A DNA stretch of 64,000 bases from Prorocentrum cordatum (taxonomy: Eukaryota > Sar > Dinophyceae > Prorocentrales > Prorocentraceae). The notes beneath the pieces were generated by a model. The model worked only from the letters and a program-made list of their open reading frames with translations, did no database searches and was not told the DNA's origin. Of the stretch, positions 48,641-60,482 are shown piece after piece. How positions within the stretch are numbered: position 1 is the stretch's first letter; every line of letters begins with the position of its first letter. A program made the translations under genes and the position numbers. The DNA lies in contig CAUYUJ010016294.1 of assembly GCA_963575745.1 (NCBI GenBank), forward strand, positions 726,878 to 790,877. Reading direction: 5' to 3'.

Positions 48641-51084
48641 TTCGGATTGGGATTCTTCTCCGGTATCATATTCTTGTGCTGTCCTGGTGGTAATCATGTT
48701 TGCGGTCCCAGCGGAGTGCTGGAAAGAAACAGACGGACTGAGCCGAGGCTCTAACTCAAGCAAATACATCTTCGATGCACGGGCTTGCGATCTCTGCCTG
48801 CCGGCAATGTAAGAGGAGGTATACATGATGCAGTGAAAACGCGCACATCCAACATGATCAAGACGCAAAAAAAGCGATCATAGCAGCTATACCCGACATG
48901 TAAAGACAAACAATTCTGCAAACGCGATGATGACATTGGCCCGCCGCCTCTGAGTGCTGCTGTTAGCGCCCGCACCGTAGCTTGCAGAGGACGCCGCAAA
49001 GTCGGCCTGTGAGCGAGACGGGGAAATGGGCGACGCGGTGCGGGAGAGTGCACGTTACAATGCGCACACATCCAACATGTGTTTGCGTAGATTCACGGGC
49101 TTCGCGCCAGGGGCACGCAAAGTGGAGGCAGACGTTTCAGTCTCAGGCAATTGCGGCAAACTCCAAGACGACTGGACAGTGATCGGGTGAGTCTTTTCTG
49201 GTTGTTCCCGACAGAACACGGCAAGGGAAATGGAATAGCGAACAGCGAAGGAGAGAGGAACGACGGTGAAGTAAGAAGGGCCAATTATCGGGTCGGGCGA
49301 AAGGGGGGGATAGCAAAGGGGGGGTTTGAGAATCAGCTCACGTAGCTGATTTTCCCGGCGCCTCCCGGCGCCGGAGGCGGCCATGTATCGAGGAATGGGC
49401 CCCTCGGTGAGGCCGAAACCAGCTGCATGCAGCAAATTTCGTAACCCCCCCTTTCCCCAACCCCCCCGTTCGCCCGGCCCGAAATTAGGAAGACAATGCA
49501 CCAATTGCTAATCAACTTCCTGCGCACATTCAACACGAATGCGATGAAGGGCACGGCAAGCTGACCGAGTTCCAGTCCCAGGGTTGCTTCAGGCGCGGAA
49601 CGTGGGCAGTCTGCGGAATTAGACTGCAATCCTATCGGAGAGATGTACGGAGAACCCCTTCAACACCAAACCATTTTGGGGAAGTCGGGGGGGAAGCGCA
49701 ATCACTTTCTCCGAGATGCGCGCAATACGCTCACGCGCTCTCGTGAGCAATGAGCTTGCATCAACACCGAACTTATGGACATGTGCATGATGCCGCATAA
49801 ACTTTTGCACCCAAGAGGGCGGGGACCTGTCTTTCTCAGTGGGCCGCGGACCCCATAAGCGATGCCATCGAGGAGCATGGCAAATTTTGAAAGTGATACG
49901 CTTGTTGAAAGGAGGCCAGGCCGACAAAGAAGGCTGCCCCTTCTAGCTGAAGAGGCCACCTCAGGCTTCCAAGACCGGCTGCCCCGCCCGAGGCGTTTGG
50001 CACGAGGGGTGACCTGGTGAGGTGGTTGTGGTGGGGATCCGCCTCGCAAGCCTTGAGACTGAACGCAGATAGCCACGCGAGGCAGCCCCAGCTGGCCTCC
50101 ATCGGCTCCACAAGCGAACTCTCAAGGTGGTCTCAACACCCCAGCCCAGGGCGCCCGGCGCCCCGCGGGGCGCCGGCGCCGCCGGGAGCGGGGCGGGGGC
50201 GTCGAGACCGACGCAGGCTACCCTGGGGGCCTGCTGAGGCCAGCTGGGACTGCTTCCCGAGGGGTGCTCTGTCCCCAGAACCCGCCTGGGCGTCCATGCC
50301 GAACAGCGACCGTTGCCGCGAGCGCTCGCAAGTGCGGGCGATGGCCGTGGGAGGGGCACGGCCGGCGCGCGCGCGCGCGCGTGGTAGCGGCCACCTCGAT
50401 GAGGATCGGGACGGGGGCAGATGAGGATGACGTGACTGCCTTTCCAATGCAGTCCTGCTGGCCTCCAAGCATCAAGCTCCCCCCATCCTACTTGTACAAG
50501 CAAGACAAAGTCTACGCTCTTCGTCTTGACATGGACATTCTGTCGTCCATGTTGCAAAATGCGTGGCGGGAATGGGACGCGGCGCACATCCCGCGCGAGA
50601 GGCCGACATGTCACTCTCGCTCTCGCCTCGGCGCCGCGCAGATTTCGGCTGAAAGTGGCGCTCCCGTTTGGACGCGGCGCGTATTGTCACTGGCCAATTT
50701 TTGGGGGCCCCCGCGAGTGAGTGGGCGACCTGCCGCCCTTGCCAACGTTGCGTGCGCAATTGGCTCGGAAATGGGGCTCCCGCGCAAGCGCGAGAGCCAA
50801 AATTCGCTCGCCGAAGCGCATGGAAGCGACAGCGGCAGGGGGGTCGCGCGAGAGCGGGCGAAATGCCGACCTCGCCCCAAAGCCCCGCAATCTGTGAGTG
50901 AGAATGGCAACGCTGTTTCAGCGCGGCGCCTGCTTCTTCTTCGCCACGCCCATCGGACATCGTACCGCTCCCGTCCCTGCGCGGCCCGCGCAGTTTCCTC
51001 TTCGCCACGTCTTTGGACACGGGACCGCGCGCGAACTCCTTCCATGTGCGAGGTGGGAGCGCATTCCAATCCCAATCTCAAGAT
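48641..51084. other. GC-rich sequence without a supportable gene
   Basis: A plus-strand frame of 277 codons at 50264-51097 is Arg/Ala/Ser-rich and opposed by equally long frames on the minus strand, so it is not accepted. An AGCTGGCCTCCATCGGCTCC stretch at 50091 resembles AGCTGGCCTCGACAGGCTCC in the hairpin intron at 61650-61907. Confidence 0.45.
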
Positions 51085-51229
51085 GAGCCTCGATTAGTTT
51101 TTTTTTTTTTTTTTTTGTTTGTTTCTTCTTCTTTTTGTCTATTACGACGCCGGCATTCCCCACTCCACCAGCAGCTCCACACAGATCGCGGACCCACCTG
51201 TGCACAACTCAATGGAGCCTCGATTAGTT
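51085..51229 (-). mobile_element. Short retroposed insert with poly(A) tail and 15-bp target-site duplication
   Basis: GAGCCTCGATTAGTT occurs exactly at 51085-51099 and 51215-51229. Between them lies a 115-bp sequence ending, on the minus strand, in an A-rich tail (the T run at 51100-51116 plus TTTGTTTCTTC-like sequence). This is the standard signature of target-primed retroposition. The body (51140-51214) was not recognised; it could be a SINE, a 5'-truncated LINE end or a transcript fragment. Confidence 0.85.
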
Positions 51230-51294
51230 CCTATGCTGCGGGAGAGAAGGTGGGAGTAAGCGTGGCCCTCTGACTCGCTCGACCTGGGTCACCT

Positions 51295-51740
51295 GGCTCC
51301 TACTCCGACTCCTTCACTCTACTTCACTCCGCTTCTGTTCTGCCCTCCTGTCCTCTTCTCTCCTCCCTCTGCTCCTACTCTACTTTTACTCTACTCTAAC
51401 TCTCCTCTCCTCTGATCTACCCTCTTCTGTTCTACTCTTCTCATCTACTCTTCTCTGTCCTATTCAACCCAACTCTGCTCTCCTTCGAAGTTTGCCGAGT
51501 GTTGGGCGATTGTTTCGACGCTATAGAAACAGGCACGTAAAGCCTTTGCAAACAACAGGGGGATGCATGCGTATACACAGAACGCCATGCGGATAGCAGA
51601 GGAAGCCATGCGGACAGCAGAGGAAGCCATGCGCATACAGAGGAAGTATTTTGAACAGCAGAGACAGCCATGCGCATACAGAGAGAGTCCTGCGGAAACA
51701 GAAGAAACCATGCGGATACAGACGACGCCATGCGGATAGG
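51295..51740. repeat. CT-rich simple repeat and 21-27-bp GCCATGCG repeat
   Basis: 51300-51475 is CTCTACTCT-like. 51575-51740 carries GCCATGCGGATACAGAGGAA-like units about 21-30 bases apart. Confidence 0.75.
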
Positions 51741-52535
51741 TCGACCGTGCAAACGCGGAATTGAAAGGGGAGTAGGCTGGACCAACTCTCTACGCGATGG
51801 AACCATCTCTCCTATAAGCGAAACTCTTTGGAGAAGAACGAGGTTGACGTAAGTCGCCATCCAGACGGAGCTTCCGTTCGGAACAGACACGACGAATACC
51901 ATGCAAAAGATCGCTAACCGCCACCGTGCCGAATTTACTGAGTGCAGTGTCTTTAGGTCCCCTCGAATTTCTCAAGGGTCCTGGAACCCCGAGTTCCAAG
52001 CGCTCTCGGGCGCTTCTAGGCGCTCGGGATGGGACGCGAACTGGCCCTGGGAGACCCCGAGACAGCCAAGAGGCACCCCCGAGGCGCCCAAGAGGTCCCA
52101 GGAGGCCTGCAAGAAGCCCACAAGAGGCGCCAAATATGCAGCAGGATCTCAAGAGACCTCAAGAGGCATCCCAAAGGACCCTGCCTCGACATCCAGGCAC
52201 CATGGCGGGATACGCCGTCGGCCACGAGACAACAATAATGGTGCTGGGGCGATGCGGAATAAGGATGCCATTGGATCAGAAGTGGCGGCGAAAGCAATAC
52301 CGACGCCTCCATTTTGTCGTTATCATTGTCACCAGCCAAATGCTTCGCGTCATTCCGAGTAGGAATTCGATCCTGCCCGCACGAGAAAATATGGTATTTG
52401 CTTGTGGTACGGTGCGGCAGCGTGATTGTTAGGTGACTTTGTGAACGTACACATTACGCTACCGAGGAACCCCACATACTGATTTTCAATCTTATGTGTT
52501 TGCTTGTCATTATCATCTATGCGCAATGCTGCGTT
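51741..52535. other. No gene recognised; one CR-type array
   Basis: CCAAGAGGCACCCCCGAGGC-like array at 52065-52190 in the usual CR orientation. Nothing else was recognised. Confidence 0.5.
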
Positions 52536-53682
52536 CTAAACCCTCGCCGCGAATCGTCGTCGTACTTGTCGTACTCGTTGCCGTACTCGTCGTACTCGTC
52601 GTCGTACTCGTCGTCGTACTCGTTGTCTGAACTTCGTCCAGGCAGAGAGGACCTGTGTGATGCGCTTGATCCTGACAGGGTCCGGGCGCGGGTCCTCCTG
52701 GTCTGCTGGGTAGAGGAACTTCACCGCATCCAGCCGCTCTGCCAGGGCAGCCTGCCGCGAGGGGCGCGCTGGGCCTTCCACGTCTCGCAGAGAGTCGATG
52801 CAATGATGATCAGCAGCAGCTCGAAACGTCCAATGCCAGGGGGCGACGTCGCTCACCTCCCCGTAGAACTTGGCGCTAGCTACGCCGAGCATGTCAGGCT
52901 GCAATGCGAAAAGACGAAGGGTAGGTACATCCACTCTGTAGGAGCCAGCGTTCGTGGAGTACCTGTAAAGCGCCTGCCACAAATCGGCATCGCCGCCCCT
53001 CCTCGACGGCAAGTACTCCGGATCAGAAGCTCGCTTGGCCGCGAAAGCCTTGTGCCATTTCATTGCTTTCTTCCCCGCTTTCGTCGACAGATTCTCGAGC
53101 TGAACTGATTCTCGCAAGCCTTGCGACCAGGGTACTTCTGCCCAACGGCGGTCCGTCTGGGCCGGCTCAAGGGGACAGCTGAATGCGAGGTGTGCCTGTG
53201 GAGCGAACAGAGGTGGCAAGCAGAACTGCTGGGGACCGCCGAGGAGTGAATGCCTGCATTGGCGTGCACTTGATAGGCGTGTCCTGCGCGGGCGTGGCAG
53301 CGCCCCCGTTGCCGGCGTCGCCGACCCGCCGAACTTTCGCCAACGGCGAGCCATCGCCATCCTCCGCACCACCCCCTGGCTGATCAGCTGGGAACCCGCC
53401 GGACGAAGGGTTCAGCAAGTACGCAGTCAAGCACTGCCTCCTGGCATCGTCGGCGCCTGTTGTTCGCGGCAACTCATTGTACCTGGTGAGGAACGTGTCA
53501 GGCCACCAGTTTGCCAGCTGTCGGTGGTAAGCATCAAATGCACGGTGTACCAATGCGTTCCCAAGCCGGACAACATATATTCGCAAACCATCCAGGCTCA
53601 CATCAACGCCCATTTCTTGCATTGATTGCTCGAGCTGCTCGCATGGCGGTGGCGCAGCGGACATTGCGCATTTGGGCGCCAT
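52536..53682 (-). CDS. Unassigned protein gene with one frameshift
   Basis: From ATG 53682 one frame runs to about 53240 (MAPKCAMSAAPPPCEQLEQSM..., with LYNELP-like RYNELPRTTGADDARRQCL). Near 53237-53240 a CCCC run must lose one C to join the frame that continues to 52536. The second part reads PLFAPQAHLAFSCPLEP, then a Lys-rich helix GKKAMKWHKAFAAKRASDPEY, GGDADLWQALYRYSTNAG, and VRIKRITQVLSAWTKFRQ, and ends in an Arg/Val repeat coded by a TCGTAC-type microsatellite (52553-52625). The total would be about 380 residues. I do not recognise the family. Steady composition in two joined frames argues for a real gene or a former one. It could be a host gene or part of another mobile element. The true C terminus is unclear because of the repeat. 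Confidence 0.5.
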
Positions 53683-53749
53683 GACGGGGACCGTACCTTT
53701 GACGGAGAGTCACCGGCGGCCGTCCGCGTTCACTATTAGCCCGCATGAG

Positions 53750-54205
53750 CCAGGGTGGCTACAATTCTTGATGATGATGATGCTACAGCGTCGTCGTCGT
53801 CGTCGCCCACTTGAGCGCCGATGGCGAACCCGCGCTCCCCTGTCGAGAGAACGCGCTCGAGCGGCCGAAGCCGCTCTACCTTCACCTGGGTCCGCCGAGC
53901 GCGAGATGTCAACCTCTCGGTCCCCCGAGGGCTAGAGCCTTCTTGGAGCGCCCCGTGCAGGATCTGGGATGGCGTCGTCGTCGTCGTCGTCGCCGCCGCC
54001 TCCTCCTCTCCTCCTCCTCCTCATCGCCGTCCTCCTCATCATCGCCCCTCTCCTCCTCGTCCTCCTCGCCCTCCTCCTTTTCCTCCTCCTCCTCGTGCTC
54101 CTTCTGCTCCTGCGCATCCGTCCCCATCCTCTTCCCGCTTCTCCTCCTAAACTCCTTCCCTCCTCGTCCCCTTGGTCCTCCTGCTCCTGCTCATCCACCC
54201 CTCAT
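53750..54205. repeat. Short (GTC)n and long (TCC)n tracts
   Basis: GTCGTCGTCG runs at 53788-53803 and 53973-53993, followed by TCCTCC-rich sequence to about 54195. Confidence 0.85.
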
Positions 54206-54224
54206 CCTCATCATGCTCCTCTCG

Positions 54225-54650
54225 CAGGCACGAGACACCTAGGGCGGCCGAGCGCGGACAAGTCAGGTCGGCCGAACACGCAACACCTAGGGCGGTCGAA
54301 CAAGCCAGGTCGGTCGAGCACCGGACTCGTAAGGCGACCGAGCAAAGACAAGTCAGGTCGGTCCAGAACGGAACACCTAGGGCGGTTGAGCACGAGACAC
54401 GTAAGGCGGCCGAGCACGAGACACCTATGGCGGGCGAGCACGGGACACCCAAAGCGGTCGAGCACGAGAGCGGAGCTGTCCAACGGTCGGACAAGTCAAG
54501 TCGGTCCAGCACGAGACACCTACGGCGGTCGAACAAGTCAGATCGATCCAGCACGCCACACCTAAGGCGGTCGAACAAGTCAGGTCGGTCGAGCACGAGA
54601 CACCTAAGGCGGCCGAGCACGGACAAGCCAGGTCGGCCTCCTGGAGAGGA
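54225..54650. repeat. Degenerate 20-40-bp tandem repeat
   Basis: CGAGCACGAGACACCTAAGG and CGAACAAGTCAGGTCGGTC modules alternate through the block. Frames on both strands are repeat translations. Confidence 0.85.
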
Positions 54651-54719
54651 GGTAGAGGGCAAGGAGGAGGAGGAAGAAGAGGAGAGAAGGGAGGAGGACC
54701 ATCGTGCATAGCGGCCGAG

Positions 54720-56675
54720 CTCAGGGACCACCTCCTGCGCCCCCCTCTGGTGTCGAGAAAGTGCCACGCCTGCTGTGCCTGGACGACCGTCGTGCATAGC
54801 GGCCGCGCTCAGGGACCACCCCCTGCGCACCCCCTCTGGTGTCGAGAAAGTGCCACGCCTGCTATGCCTGGACGACCGGCGCGTATAGCGCCGCGCTCAG
54901 GGACCACCCCCTGCGCCCCCCTCTGGTGTCGAGAAAGTGCCACGCCTGCTGTGCCTGGACGACCGTCGCGCATAGCGGCCGAGCTCAGGCACCACCTCCT
55001 GCGCCCCCCTCTGGTGTCGAGAAAGTGCCACGCCTGCTGTGCCTGGACGACCGTCGTGCATAGCGGCCGCGCTCAGGGACCACCCCCTGCGCACCCCCTC
55101 TGGTGTCGAGAAAGTGCCACGCCTGCTATGCCTGGACGACCGGCGCGTATAGCAGGCGCGCTCAGGGACCACCCCCTGCGCACCCCCTCTGGTGTCGAGA
55201 AAGTGCCACGCCTGCTATGCCTGGACGACCGGCGCGTATAGCAGCCGCGCTCGGGGACCACCCCCTGCGCACCCCTCTGGTGTCGAGAAAGTGCCACGCC
55301 TGCTATGCCTGGACGACCGGCGCGTATAGCAGCCGCGCTCAGGGACCACCCCCTGCGCACCCCCCTATGGTGTCGAGAAAGTGCCACGCCTGCTATGCCT
55401 GGACGACCGGCGCGTATAGAGACCGCAGCGAGAGACCACCCCCTGCGCACCCCCTATGGTGTCGAGAAAGTGCCACGCCTGCTACGACCGGTGCGCGTAT
55501 AGACCGCAGCTGCGCACGACGTATAGAGACCGCAGCGAGGGACCACCCCCTGCGCACCCCCTATGGTGTCGAGAAAGTGCCACGCCTGCTATGCCAGGAC
55601 GACCGAAAGAGACCGCAGCGAGAGACCACCCCCTGCGCACCCCCTATGGTGTCGAGAAAGTGCCACGCCTGCTATGCCTGGACGACCGGCGCGTATAGAG
55701 ACCGCGCGCGAGAGACCACCCCCTGCGCACCCCCTGATGTCGAGAAAGTGCCACGCCTGCTATGCCTGGACGACCGGCGCGTATAGAGCCGCGCGCACCC
55801 CCTGCGCACGGTGTCGAGAAAGTGCCACGCCTGCTATGCCTGGACGACCGGCGCGTATAGAGACCGCAGCGAGAGACCACCCCCTGCGCACCCCCTATGG
55901 TGTCGAGAAAGTGCCACGCCTGCTATGCCTGGACGACCGGCGCGTATAGAGACCGCAGCGAGAGACCACCCCCTGCGCACCCCCTATGGTGTCGAGAAAG
56001 TGCCACGCCTGCTATGCCTGGACGACCGGCGCGTATAGAGACCGCAGCGAGAGACCACCCCCTGCGCACCCCCTTATGGTGTCGAGAAGTGCCACGCCTG
56101 CTATGCCTGGACGACCGGCGCGTATAGAGACCGCAGCGAGAGACCACCCCCTGCGCACCCCTACGGTGTCGAGAAAGTGCCACGCCTGCTATGCCTGGAC
56201 GACCGGCGCGTATAGAGACCGCAGCGAGAGACCACCCCCTGCGCACCCCCTATGGTGTCGAGAAAGTGCCACGCCTGCTATGCCTGGACGACCGGCGCGT
56301 ATAGAGACCGCAGCGAGAGACCACCCCCTGCGCACCCCCTTATGGTGTCGAGAAAGTGCCACGCCTGCTATGCCTGGACGACCGGCGCGTATAGAGACCG
56401 CAGCGAGAGACCACCCCCTGCGCACCCCCTATGGTGTCGAGAAAGTGCCACGCCTGCTATGCCTGGACGACCGGCGCGTATAGAGACCGCAGCGAGAGAC
56501 CACCCCCTGCGCACCCCCTATGGTGTCGAGAAAGTGCCACGCCTGCTATGCCAGGACGACTGGGGCCACGCCTGCTATAGCAGGACGACTGGGGCGTATA
56601 GAGACCGCAGCGAGAGACCACCCCCTGCGCACCCCCTATGGTGTCGAGAAAGTGCCACGCCTGCTATGCCAGGAC
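54720..56675. repeat. 89-bp satellite, 22 units
   Basis: GTGTCGAGAAAGTGCCACGC starts at about 54750, 54839, 54926, 55014, 55102, 55191, 55280, 55370, 55458, 55566, 55648, 55738, 55811, 55900, 55989, 56078, 56166, 56253, 56343, 56431, 56521 and 56640, mostly 87-90 bases apart. Early units contain GCGGCCGCGCTCAGGGACC, later ones AGAGACCGCAGCGAGAGACC, and the later block is almost uniform. Since 89 is not a multiple of three, long frames on both strands are artefacts. Confidence 0.98.
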
Positions 56676-56734
56676 TGGTGTCGTCTTGTGTGTGCGAGTG
56701 TGTGCATGCGTGCGGCTGTATGTAGACGCGTGTC

Positions 56735-56892
56735 GCCGAGACGTGCTGTGCTGTGCTCTGCTGAGCTGTGCTGTGCTGTCCTATGCTGTGCTGCGGTCTG
56801 CTGTGCTGTGCTGCGCTGTGCTGAGGAGGAGGAGGAGGAGGAGGAGGAGGAGGAGGAGGAGGAGGAGGAGGAGGAGGAGGAGGAGGAGGAGG
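56735..56892. repeat. (CTGTG)n followed by (GGA)n
   Basis: A pentanucleotide CTGTG repeat at 56738-56822 is followed directly by a (GGA)n run at 56823-56892. Confidence 0.92.
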
Positions 56893-58947
56893 GCGGGTGT
56901 GGGGGAGACGCGGGCGCGGCGCGGCAGGGAAGAGAACCAGAACCCCACGAAGCATGTGGGGAATAAAACAAAACACGTCTATAGTGTCCACCACGAATTG
57001 AAACTACAGTGCTGTTGCCTCAACAGTTTGCATCAACACATTGGCTCATTCGACAGTAGATGGGTTTCCCTCATAGAGTCTCACGTGTGCTCTCCAACTT
57101 ATAAAAGACGCGCTTGCGGTCTACATTGTCTGCAACATTTACGTTTCGCAGAGTCCTGGACGTGTGTGTGTGTCTGCTTAAACAGCATATTAGAGCTCCT
57201 CTCTACTCGACGGCCTGCTGACAAAGTTGTATTGGTGTATATAGGGCCCCCGATGCACCGTGGCACAACACAGTGCAAGTCACCAACTGATCATGTACTG
57301 ATGTCCGCGAATATGTTCAACGTCTTGCTCGTGTACATGTGACGCTCCAAACAACATAGCGAAATCCGCCAACGTGCCCACACCGCAAACATGTTTTCTC
57401 ATTCCGCTGCCTCTGCTCGTCTTTGTTCCCTTCTGGTCGCTTGCTCGCTCACTTGCTCACTCCCCCTCTCACTTTCTCTCCTTCCTTGCCCTCTCTCCAT
57501 TTCTCTCCCGCCCCCCCCTCTCTCTCTGTCCCTGTCTCTCTCTCTCTCTCCTCCTCCTGCCCCCTCATTGCTCGCGACACCGCCACTGCCCTTGCTCTCA
57601 ATTTTTTTTCCCCCCGCGGGGTCTTGGGCGCACCCTCGCGGCCCGCGTTGGGCGGGGCGACCAGCCGGCCGGGGGTGCGCCCTGGCTCAGTCCGCGGCGA
57701 TCTCCCGGAGGTCGCCGCCCTCCCCCGGGCAGCCACCGCTTAGGCGAACCTCGCTCGGCCGGCCCGCCGCGCCCCCCCCTGTGGGGCGAGACCATCGCGT
57801 CTGCCCGTGCGGTGCCCGGCACGTCGGGGCGCTGCCCACCCTCTCTAGAAGAACGAGAAGAATCATACTGATACTAAGGAGACGACGAACCATACAGTCG
57901 GGGCGTTGACCTAAGGAACCCCAAATAAGGAACGAGGCCCCTGTTTTCTAGAAGTTCAACATGAAAACCTGGGGCAGGCTGCGAAACACTCCAGGAACGT
58001 GGAGCCCCTCCCCAACCAAAAGGGTTCCTTCTTCAGGGCCCCGACTGTCATCACGGTAATGAGCGGCACACGCATGCGCACTCGACGGTCCCGCGCGCAG
58101 CGCCAACAAGTTCTGTATGTTTATATGCCGCGTGCTCTCTTCTCCGATCCCTCGGCGACTCGTGGAAGGCGTGGCCCGCTGCTCTGGCTGGCCCGCGCCT
58201 GCCGGTCGCCCGAGCAGCGCGACCTGCGGATCCCGGCGGGGGGTCCCCCCTGCTGGGATCCCCCGCTCCGCTCGCCCCGCGCCCCTCCCTCCCCGCCTCT
58301 CCCCTGCTGGGGGTGCCCCCTCTCCTCGCGCCCCCGCTCTCCTCCTCCTCCTCCTCCTCCTCCTCCTCCTCCTCCTCCCTTCCTGCCTCTTCAGGCCTGA
58401 GCCGGATTGCATCGGTGAGGGCGGATCGGGTCGGAAGCAGATGCAGTAGGAGCTCGACCACGAGAAACCTTCCACAAGCAACCCAACCCTGAGACCCCAG
58501 GACGTCCATTGATTTTTGGGTGTGGGAACGCCACGCTTTTCATAGCGAAGCAATGGAAACCCAAGAAACCGAGGGCACCCTGGAGGCAAGCAGGGTGCTT
58601 CTTGGTATGGGCTTCCACTGTAGGGTCGCCAGCGAGTCGCCCCGAAGCGAATCAAAATTGGACCGCCGCGCACGGCTCTGGCTGGCGTCGGCCGACGCCG
58701 GTGGATCGAACAGAATCGCATCGAGGCGGAACCATGGCCCCAGCCAGTAGATCGAACCGCATCGAATCGGCTCGCAGGCGGCCCTGCCTTCCCCTCTCCC
58801 CGCCCCACCGGTGCCAGCGCCGCCCTGTGCCTTGCGCAGGGGGCTGCGAGCGGCGCCCTGCCCGAGGTGTGCGCCGCTGATTCTCCCAAGTCGGCGCGGG
58901 CCGACGGGGCGCGCTGGACAGCCATCCAGACCATGGGGCGCTCCGAT
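56893..58947. other. No gene supported
   Basis: Includes CT-rich sequence (57440-57570), GC-rich sequence and a (TCC)n run at 58338-58378. The minus-strand frame 57948-59153 overlaps the kinase exon only in another frame and has no motif. Confidence 0.45.
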
Positions 58948-60075
58948 CTACTCGATGCGTGGAGCCCTGGGCCTCTCGACCAACCCCCAAGACTCATCTC
59001 TCGTTCCGAGTCGTGGCTCGACGGGCCCGAGGCCCGAAGCTGGCTCCACGAGACCAAACACTGCGACGAACCGGCCGCTCCGATCTTCTCGCGGCGCCAA
59101 ATAGGGAGCTGCCGCGGAAGGGGCCCGTCGGCCGCAGCGTCGGCCACTGGCATACCCAGGCCGGGTCACGCGCAGCAGCAGCCTCCGGCGCCGCGCGCAG
59201 ACGCGAGCCTTCCCCGCGGCGTCGGTGACGGCTGCCTCCGACAGCTGCGTCCCTGTGGCGCTGTCGACGAGCACCACCGTGGCGCCGCCAAGAGGCCGCC
59301 CCGTGCTGTCGGCCACCTCGACCTGCGCCGCCGGCGCTGGCGCTGCGGCGCGCGAGCAGGTCGCCGCTGCGGTGGAGCTCGTGGCACTGCAGGGCGGCGG
59401 CGCGGGCGGCGCAGGCGCAGGCCCCTGCTTCGGGGAGCAAAGAGCCTTGTCGACGACCGCTCTGTCGAACGCGTGCGTCTGCTCCTCCACGCCGTCCTCG
59501 CACGGGGGCTGGAACTCCTCGGGCGGCTGCTGCGAGAACGTCACGCTTTTCTTGAGGATTGAACGGGGCCCACCTGGGGAGGAGGCAGGGAAGGTGCGGC
59601 TTCCACCGCCGCCGCCGCCTCGGTACGCCTGCAGCAGCTTCTCTACGGCCTTGCCCACGCCCTCCTCGCCCTCTGGCACGCCCAACTCCTTGGCCAGCTC
59701 GCCCAACCTCGCCAGCAGCGTCGCCGGCAAGTGCACGGCGGCCGGCAAGTGCACAGAGGAAGTCCTGCTCCGCACGGGGGAGGTATCCACTAGGCCGTCG
59801 GCGCCGGTGTCGGCGTCCGCCGCGCTTTCCGCGGCCTGGGCCAGGCGCTCGTACCTGTCGGCCTGCTTGGCCTCCCCCGCCTCCATCGCGACCTCCGAAG
59901 CCCAGCGGTAGAGCTCCGCGGCCCGCGCGTGGCCGCCCAGGTCGCCGTGCAGTCGCGCCGCGTCGGCCAGCGACATCTGGGGCGTCAGCCCGTGGCTCTC
60001 CCAGCCGAAGCTGGAGCTCCAGAACGTCGGCCGGGTGATGCCGTCGCACCATAGCCTCTCGTCCTCCGCCCCATC
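58948..60075 (-). CDS. eEF2-kinase-like gene, last recognised exon (Sel1-like end plus C-terminal extension)
   Basis: The exon starts at GAT 60075 after a CTCAG acceptor (60080-60076) and stays open to a stop at 58948. Its first part (MSLADAARLHGDLGGHARAAELYRWASEVAMEAGEAKQADRYERLAQAAE, from about 59975) matches the C-terminal helical end of eEF2 kinase, where repeats of Sel1 type pack against the kinase domain. Beyond it lies a Gly/Pro-rich linker with an SILKKSVTF stretch, then AQVEVADSTGRPLGGATVVLVDSATG, which resembles a carboxypeptidase-regulatory-like beta fold and is not part of animal eEF2 kinases. The real C terminus is uncertain: the last 70 codons after PGY may be intron or untranslated sequence. 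Confidence 0.72.
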   Translation of the reverse strand, partial: DGAEDERLWCDGITRPTFWSSSFGWESHGLTPQMSLADAARLHGDLGGHARAAELYRWASEVAMEAGEAKQADRYERLAQAAESAADADTGADGLVDTSPVRSRTSSVHLPAAVHLPATLLARLGELAKELGVPEGEEGVGKAVEKLLQAYRGGGGGGSRTFPASSPGGPRSILKKSVTFSQQPPEEFQPPCEDGVEEQTHAFDRAVVDKALCSPKQGPAPAPPAPPPCSATSSTAAATCSRAAAPAPAAQVEVADSTGRPLGGATVVLVDSATGTQLSEAAVTDAAGKARVCARRRRLLLRVTRPGYASGRRCGRRAPSAAAPYLAPREDRSGRFVAVFGLVEPASGLGPVEPRLGTRDESWGLVERPRAPRIE

Positions 60076-60402
60076 CTGAGACACGCAAGACTGAGCATAG
60101 ATAGACACTTACTTTCGGAGGCCCGCACGGATTTCTGCTTGGGCTGGCGCTGGACACACCTGGCAGCAACTCAGGCGCCGCCCCTGGCGCGCGCTCCGCG
60201 CGCCTGGGAGGAGAGTCCGGCGCCGATTCAAGAAATCAGAGCTGACCTTAGAAAACCTATGCTTAATCATGCAGACTCTTATTCTCAAGTCTCCTCGCCA
60301 GGGCCCTCGCAGGGCTCGCACCCCTCCACGTCCTCCTCTGAGGGGTAACTGGTTCAGGGGGGCGGGGAACTGGTTCAGGGGGGCGGGAACACATCGCCGA
60401 TA

Positions 60403-60412
60403 GATGTACATA

Positions 60413-60465
<53 letters not shown>

Positions 60466-60482
60466 ATATATATATATATATG
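60403..60482. repeat. (TA)n tract inside intron 3
   Basis: TATATATA blocks with ATGTGTG interruptions, within the long intron of the kinase gene. Confidence 0.9.

Noticed and set aside
50264-51097. 277-codon plus-strand frame
   Set aside because: Composition and opposing minus-strand frames of similar length suggest chance; it also runs into the retroposed insert.
54720-56675. CRISPR-like array or repeat-protein gene
   Set aside because: The units are contiguous without unique spacers, the 89-base period rotates the frame, and the organism is a eukaryote.
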